From Brucella anthropi_A (GTDB taxonomy: Bacteria > Pseudomonadota > Alphaproteobacteria > Rhizobiales > Rhizobiaceae): a stretch of 64,000 nt of DNA. A program made the translations under genes and the position numbers. The notes under the pieces are model-generated. The model was not told the DNA's origin. It did not search any database and saw nothing but the letters and a program-made list of their open reading frames with translations. Location: positions 62,001 through 126,000 of the forward strand of contig NZ_LQBD01000007.1 of assembly GCF_046630315.1 (NCBI RefSeq), in the 5' to 3' direction. Positions 60,601-64,000 of this stretch are shown piece by piece (within the stretch, counting starts at the first letter, position 1; each line of letters opens with the position of its first letter).

Positions 60601-60681
60601 GGTATTGGTCGGCCCAAGCACCGCGGTCACATCGCGGCCACTCAGGGTCAGCGGCAAATCATGGGCAGGGAGTTGGTTCAT
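57601..60681 (-). CDS. SUV3-like RNA helicase with low-complexity basic C-terminal tail
   Basis: The ATG at 60681 (MNQLPAHDLPLTLSGRDVTAV) gives 1026 residues. It is a Ski2-like/SUV3-like helicase: Walker A GPTNTGKTH, a DEVQ box in AIDEVQLAGD, GLNLDVDHVAFAQ and motif VI QIAGRAGR. The family degrades or unwinds RNA in mitochondria together with PNPase. Residues from about 880 on are alanine/proline/glutamate-rich, then an Arg/Asn/Gln/Gly/His-rich segment (EGRNRNQDQNRQRQNRGHQ...) likely to be disordered and RNA-binding. A coupled S4 gene follows. Confidence 0.88.
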   Translation of the reverse strand: MNQLPAHDLPLTLSGRDVTAVLGPTNTGKTHLAIDRMLSHGSGMIGLPLRLLAREVYNRVVERVGAANVALVTGEEKIVPPGARYSVCTVEAMPRRTDVAFVAIDEVQLAGDLERGHIFTDRILHLRGRQETLLLGAATMRGILEKLLRGINVVTRPRLSHLAYAGSKKITRLPNRSAIVAFSADEVYAIAELIRRQRGGAAVVMGALSPRTRNAQVELYQSGDVDFLVATDAIGMGLNLDVDHVAFAQNRKFDGYQFRDLTPAEVGQIAGRAGRHLRDGTFGVTGQVHPFDEELVERVEAHDFDPVKVLQWRTARFDFSSLDSLRYSLETPAPVEGLAKALPAVDQQALENLSKDEEIVRLATTPARIELLWDACALPDYRKIAPAQHADIIATIYQDLVRRGSVDEDYMSEQVRRADSTEGEIDTLSHRVAQIRTWTFVSHRPGWLADPTHWQEKTREIEDRLSDALHERLTKRFVDRRTSVLMRRLRENAMLEAEISPAGDVIVEGHNVGQLEGFRFTADVQAEGPDAKAVKTAAQKALAAEFERRAERFAAAPNGDFALGSDGVMRWVGATVATLVAGDDVLKPRAVILADEQLTGAVRDKVAARIERFVAHHIETILKPLTDLAAADALTGMTRGLAFQIVENLGILPRRDVAEEVRGLDQDSRAALRRLGVRFGAYHVFMPMLLKPAPAGLITLLWALKNDGRERAGYGDVVNVLAAGRTSVVVDPAFDPMFYRLAGYRVLGRRAVRIDILERLADLIRPALAWRPGSGVRPDGAYDGGRFIVTPAMMSILGATTDDMEEILKSLGYRHEAMEAAAVTAKLAELDAFAAEAAAKDAGVSPVAEAEKPAVPAAEPVPAPVAVAAPETEAKVEEAVEAAEAAPTGETADDAAEEPKPVLIWRQGRFEGRNRNQDQNRQRQNRGHQNRGHQNRDGGEGRKSEGGAEQQGRNDRGGKRFDKQKRHDGEGKRDGGKGDFRGGNQRQQKRDHGHQGGKRVEQERPARIDPDSPFAKLLALKEQMKK

Positions 60682-61365
60682 GCCAATAATCGGATTCCCG
60701 GTACAAGCGCCCATGGCGGGCAGGATGCTGGTTCTGCGATAGCACTATACGGCCTATACCGAAAGCGCCCCTGTCAAGTTTCAGCACGGACGGCAGGCAG
60801 TTTGTCGATTAACAATTAGAACGACTCTAGAACGAATCGGCGACGAATCGCTGACTGGGAGAGCTTCGCCTTTTGTTCACGGCAACATATAGTGATCCTC
60901 ACAGGAAAACCCACAATATAATGAATCAACGGCTCCGCTTTTCTGTGTTCTGCGGACGCAAAACGACCAGGCTGTTAACTTTTGGCAAAACCTGTCAACA
61001 GACTGCGCCAGCGGCAATGCCAAGCTTCAGAAAGTCTTAATGATTACTGATGGTTCCTTAACAGCGGAACAGGCGAAAACAGCATTTCCGTTAACCTTCA
61101 GGTCAAAGCCGGAACGAATCGGCGACGAATCGTTGATCTGCAAGTTTTCTCCATTTGTTCTCACCACATCTGGTAGCCATTGATCGGGGCATGCCATAGA
61201 AAATCAAGGCCTGACGGCCTTTGACGGCTGTTTCACCGGCTTCGCGTTAACTTTTCCGGCAACACCACCATATCCGACCTCCCCGATTTCAAACGCCGCA
61301 TTGCGGAAATAAAAAGGCGGACGGAATGTATTTCCCCGTCCGCCGCCATGCTCGAAATGGAAAGA
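60682..61365. other. 684-base intergenic region with duplicated 21-bp core and GANTC cluster
   Basis: No gene is evident. Two copies of a 21-base sequence starting GAACGAATCGGCGACG occur at 60830-60850 and 61112-61132, each followed by a similar but diverged stretch with ttttgttcac or tttgttctca. The first copy is part of GAAC-N7-GAAC (60819-60833), the alphaproteobacterial LexA pattern, but the second is not. Each copy contains two GAATC (CcrM, GANTC) sites. The region lies between two minus-strand genes, so it holds the helicase promoter. Confidence 0.5.
60819..60833. promoter_or_regulatory. LexA-like GAAC-N7-GAAC site
   Basis: GAACGACTCTAGAAC fits the direct-repeat operator of alphaproteobacterial LexA. 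It lies about 140 bases before the helicase start. Such matches are expected by chance about twice per window of this size, so it is a candidate only. Confidence 0.25.
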
Positions 61366-62550
61366 TCAATCGCGCTCGACGCACAGGGCCACGCCCATGC
61401 CGCCGCCGATGCAAAGCGTCGCCAGACCACGCCTGACGTCGCGGCGCTGCATTTCGTAAAGCAGTGTCGTCAGCACGCGCGCGCCTGACGCGCCGATCGG
61501 ATGGCCGATGGCGATCGCCCCGCCATTGACATTGACGATATCTGGATTGAGCCCGAGATCGCGCACAACCGCGCAGGACTGTGCGGCAAAGGCTTCATTG
61601 GCCTCGACCAGATCGAGATCGCCCACGCTCCAGCCTGCCTTTTCCAGCGCCTTCTTCGTTGCCGGGATAGGGCCTGTTCCCATGATCGACGGATCGACGC
61701 CGGCCGTTGCCCAGGAAACGATGCGCGCCAGCGGCTTCACCCCGCGCCTGGACGCTTCCGCCGCATCCATCAGCACCACGGCCGCAGCGCCGTCATTGAT
61801 GCCGGATGCATTGCCCGCCGTCACCGTTCCATCCTTGTCGAAGGCAGGCTTCAGCCTGGACAGGGCCTCCATCGTCGTGCCCGGACGGATATATTCATCC
61901 GCCGACACAACGACATCGCCCTTGCGGCCCTTCACGGTGAAGGGAACGATTTCATCCTCGAACCTGCCCGCATTCTGTGCGGCTTCCGCCTTCTGCTGCG
62001 AGGCCAGTGCAAACGCATCCTGATCGTCGCGGTTCAACTGCCATTGGCGCGCGATGTTTTCCGCCGTGATCCCCATGTGATAGCCATTGAAGGCATCGAT
62101 CAGGCCATCCTTCAGCATGGTGTCGATCATCTTGAAATCGCCCATCTTCACGCCGGAGCGCAGATGCGCGCAATGCGGGGCCATGGACATGGATTCCTGA
62201 CCGCCCGCCACGATGATCCTGGCATCGCCGGACAGTATCTGCTGCATGCCGAGCGCAACCGCACGCAGGCCCGAGCCGCACAGCTGGTTGATGGAAAAGG
62301 CCGTCGTCTCCTTGGGGCAACCGGCATCCATCGCCGCCTGGCGCGCGGGGTTCTGCCCCTCGCCTGCCGTCAGCACCTGTCCGAGAATAACCTCGTCCAC
62401 ATCAGTCGCCGCCACACCGGCGCGTTGCAGCGCTCCCCTGATGACCGTGGCGCCCAGTTCATGCGCCGGAACATTGGCAAACGCCCCGTTGAAAGCGCCC
62501 ACCGCAGTGCGGGCCGCGCTGGCAATGACGATGGCTTTCGGTTCGGACAT
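61366..62550 (-). CDS. phaA: Acetyl-CoA C-acetyltransferase (thiolase)
   Basis: The ATG at 62550, after GGAGGAAAGA, gives 394 residues. It is a biosynthetic-type thiolase: IASAARTAVGAFNGAF at the N-terminus, INQLCGSGLRAVALG with the catalytic Cys91, GHPIGASGARVLTTLL with the catalytic His, and CIGGGMGVALCVE with the second Cys. It condenses two acetyl-CoA. No phaB or phaC is adjacent, so polyhydroxybutyrate synthesis is not proven here. Confidence 0.93.
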   Translation of the reverse strand: MSEPKAIVIASAARTAVGAFNGAFANVPAHELGATVIRGALQRAGVAATDVDEVILGQVLTAGEGQNPARQAAMDAGCPKETTAFSINQLCGSGLRAVALGMQQILSGDARIIVAGGQESMSMAPHCAHLRSGVKMGDFKMIDTMLKDGLIDAFNGYHMGITAENIARQWQLNRDDQDAFALASQQKAEAAQNAGRFEDEIVPFTVKGRKGDVVVSADEYIRPGTTMEALSRLKPAFDKDGTVTAGNASGINDGAAAVVLMDAAEASRRGVKPLARIVSWATAGVDPSIMGTGPIPATKKALEKAGWSVGDLDLVEANEAFAAQSCAVVRDLGLNPDIVNVNGGAIAIGHPIGASGARVLTTLLYEMQRRDVRRGLATLCIGGGMGVALCVERD

Positions 62551-62734
62551 TCTTTCCTCCTTGAAATGGTGCGCAACACAAAGACCAAAATCCGGGCCTT
62601 GGCAAGCTTTGCCGCGTGACGGCAACCGTCTTCATGAAAATCGATAAAGTGTTTTTCCTGTGACGAGACGCATTCGGCTGTGCATCGCAAGCCATGACCG
62701 CTAAATTACATCTCGCTATAAATAGGAGATATTC

Positions 62735-63166
62735 ATGCCTTCACTGACGCTCGAACGCGCCAATACGATCATCGCCGGGGCCTTTGCCAAGGCCGGGGAA
62801 CTGAAACTGAAGCCGCTTGCGGTTTGCGTGCTCGATGCGGGCGGCCATGTGAAGGCTTTCCAGCGTCAGGACGGGGCCTCCATGCTCCGCTTCGAGATCG
62901 GCTCAGGCAAGGCCTATGGCGCGCTTGCGGTCGGCACCGGCTCGCGCTGGCTGAACAATCAGGCGAAGGACCGCCCGCATTTTCTCGAAGGGCTTTCAGG
63001 CGTATCGGGCGGCAGGATCGTGCCGGTGCCGGGCGGCGTACTGATCAAGGATGCAGGCGGCGAGATTCTCGGTGCGGTCGGCATTTCCGGCGATACGTCG
63101 GACAATGACGAGGCTGCGGCCATCGCCGGCATCGAAGCGGCAGGCTTTGCATTCGACGCAGGCTGA
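62735..63166 (+). CDS. GlcG/HbpS-family haem-degrading-type protein
   Basis: The 143-residue protein belongs to the GlcG/HbpS (DUF336) family: TLERANTIIAGAFAKAGEL, then VCVLDAGGHVKAFQRQDGAS, and the C-terminal GEILGAVGISGDTSDNDEA. The ATG at 62735 follows AGGAGA. Members bind haem or modulate redox sensing; function here is not known. It stands alone, divergent from the thiolase. Confidence 0.85.
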   Translation: MPSLTLERANTIIAGAFAKAGELKLKPLAVCVLDAGGHVKAFQRQDGASMLRFEIGSGKAYGALAVGTGSRWLNNQAKDRPHFLEGLSGVSGGRIVPVPGGVLIKDAGGEILGAVGISGDTSDNDEAAAIAGIEAAGFAFDAG

Positions 63167-63273
63167 TCGCCCGCACCGCGAACGGAGATGGGGCTGGCAG
63201 ACATCCTGCCCGCCCCATCATGCGTTTGGAACAAAAGCAAAAGCCTTTTGCAATTGCCCTCCTGCTCCGCCTC

Positions 63274-63474
63274 CTATTTCAGGTTCTTGCCCGCAAACGC
63301 GGCAACCGCACCGGGAACCGCTCGTTCCGTGCTTCCAATCCGGCATGGCGTATCCGATAGATCCAGAATCCCATCTTCATTATAGAGAGTATTTTCAAAT
63401 ATATTAAAGAAAGAAACTGCCGACTGCACCGACAATCCGCCATTGGCAATTATCGTTTTCAGAATGTAGTCCAT
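63274..63474 (-). CDS. Hypothetical 66-residue protein of low GC content
   Basis: An open frame from ATG 63474 (MDYILKTIIANGGLS) with GGGA upstream encodes 66 residues, ending AAFAGKNLK. It is clearly more AT-rich than its neighbours, with unusual codon use in its first half. I recognise no family. It may be a small acquired gene or noise in the 529-base gap 63167-63695. No partner genes. Confidence 0.35.
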   Translation of the reverse strand: MDYILKTIIANGGLSVQSAVSFFNIFENTLYNEDGILDLSDTPCRIGSTERAVPGAVAAFAGKNLK

Positions 63475-63627
63475 ATCAATTCCCAATCAAACCAATTAAA
63501 ACCACGCGATACTCGTCATTATACATTGCGGCATAAATTTGATTTTTTACCAATCAATCAAAAATTGATCGATTGCGTATTATATTTATGAAATCATCTT
63601 AGACTTATGAAATAGGCATAAAAGAAA

Positions 63628-63656
63628 ACGCCGCTTCCGGAAACCGGAAACGGCGT
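63628..63656 (-). terminator. Terminator of rpmF
   Basis: ACGCCG-c-TTCCGG-aaa-CCGGAA-a-CGGCGT is a long stem with small mismatches, followed on the minus strand by TTTTC. It lies 40 bases after the rpmF stop. Confidence 0.85.
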
Positions 63657-63695
63657 TTTTGAAAACCATCTTTCGGCTGCTATGCAGCCTCAGAC

Positions 63696-63875
63696 TTATT
63701 CCTTGGCTTCGAGGACCTGACGGCCGCGATACATACCGCTCTTCAGATCGATATGATGCGGACGGCGAAGTTCGCCCGAGTTCTTGTCCTCGACATAGGT
63801 CGGGGCCTTGAGAGCGTCAGCCGAACGGCGCATGCCGCGCTTCGACGGAGACGTTTTTCGTTTTGGTACTGCCAT
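63696..63875 (-). CDS. rpmF: 50S ribosomal protein L32
   Basis: The 59-residue protein reads MAVPKRKTSPSKRGMRRSAD... and ends RQVLEAKE, the standard L32 sequence of alphaproteobacteria. It has no zinc-binding cysteines. The ATG at 63875 follows GTGGAGC. A strong terminator follows. It is short but unmistakable. Confidence 0.96.
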   Translation of the reverse strand: MAVPKRKTSPSKRGMRRSADALKAPTYVEDKNSGELRRPHHIDLKSGMYRGRQVLEAKE

Positions 63876-64000
63876 GGATCCAGCTCCACTGATCGGTCAA
63901 TAAACGTCCGGCACGGCCCCGAAGAGCCTGTCACATCGGACAAAATTCCGGAAAGTCACGTGCCTATACACGCTCTCACGGCATTTGACCAGCGGGAGTC
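63876..64000 (-). promoter_or_regulatory. Leader and promoter region of rpmF at the window edge
   Basis: The last 125 bases are the upstream side of rpmF: GGAG eight bases before the ATG, and a short GC-rich hairpin-like region (gccccgaagagcc). No other gene can be recognised before the window ends. Confidence 0.4.

Noticed and set aside
61366..62550. Polyhydroxybutyrate operon
   Set aside because: A thiolase is present but no phaB or phaC is adjacent.

Overview
The window is a gene-dense, high-GC stretch of an alphaproteobacterial (Rhizobiales) main chromosome, almost certainly Brucella or a very close relative. The evidence is gene content typical of Brucella chromosome I (ruvCAB-ybgC, opgC, rpmE, tkt-gap-pgk-fba, rpoH2-carD-fdxA), BioR control of biotin genes, cell-cycle genes of the CtrA network, and two Bru-RS-like and two RIME1-like palindromic repeats. 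There are no rRNA genes, no tRNA that I could recognise, no insertion sequence and no CRISPR array. It reads as core genome rather than an island.

Layout. 1-3.1 kb: ybgC (cut by the window edge), ruvB, ruvA, ruvC and rcdA on the minus strand. 3.1-3.6 kb: a regulatory gap with two TTAA-N7-TTAA (CtrA-type) sites and a probable small RNA. 3.6-8.7 kb: opgC, a ThiE-like protein, a Sel1-repeat protein, efp and an inositol monophosphatase. 8.7-14.9 kb: a Bru-RS copy, a MotA/MotB-like proton-channel pair, an ABC exporter, rpmE, a small P-loop kinase and yebC. 15-19.6 kb: bioR and bioY with BioR boxes, a DUF1284 protein, terC, ymdB-like, 5-formyl-THF cyclo-ligase and a likely 6S RNA. 19.6-28.3 kb: zapA (apparent AUA start), tkt, gap, pgk, a PQQ sugar dehydrogenase-like gene and class I aldolase. 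28.6-36.2 kb: prpE, small regulators, a thioesterase, trcR, a quinone oxidoreductase and an MFS transporter. 36.4-44.7 kb: two YdcH-type proteins, purEK, rpmJ, a TPR protein, pyk, gapR and an aldo/keto reductase. 44.7-51.5 kb: an ABC-F ATPase, a glycine-zipper lipoprotein, thiamine pyrophosphokinase, and thiBPQ behind a TPP riboswitch. 51.7-64 kb: an M48 peptidase, a MOSC protein, rpoH2, carD, fdxA, an S4 protein, a SUV3-like helicase, a thiolase, a GlcG-like protein and rpmF.

How the genes fit together. Central carbon metabolism (tkt, gap, pgk, fba, pyk, prpE, thiolase) dominates the middle. Thiamine handling is split between thiBPQ uptake, thiN and a ThiE-like protein, and transketolase uses the resulting TPP. 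Cell-cycle functions recur (rcdA, zapA, trcR, gapR, CtrA-type sites). The most unusual observations are a RIME-type palindrome lying inside the variable arm of the TPP riboswitch, the AUA start of zapA, the CtrA-type boxes flanking a putative sRNA next to rcdA, and a second palindrome nested inside a Bru-RS element.
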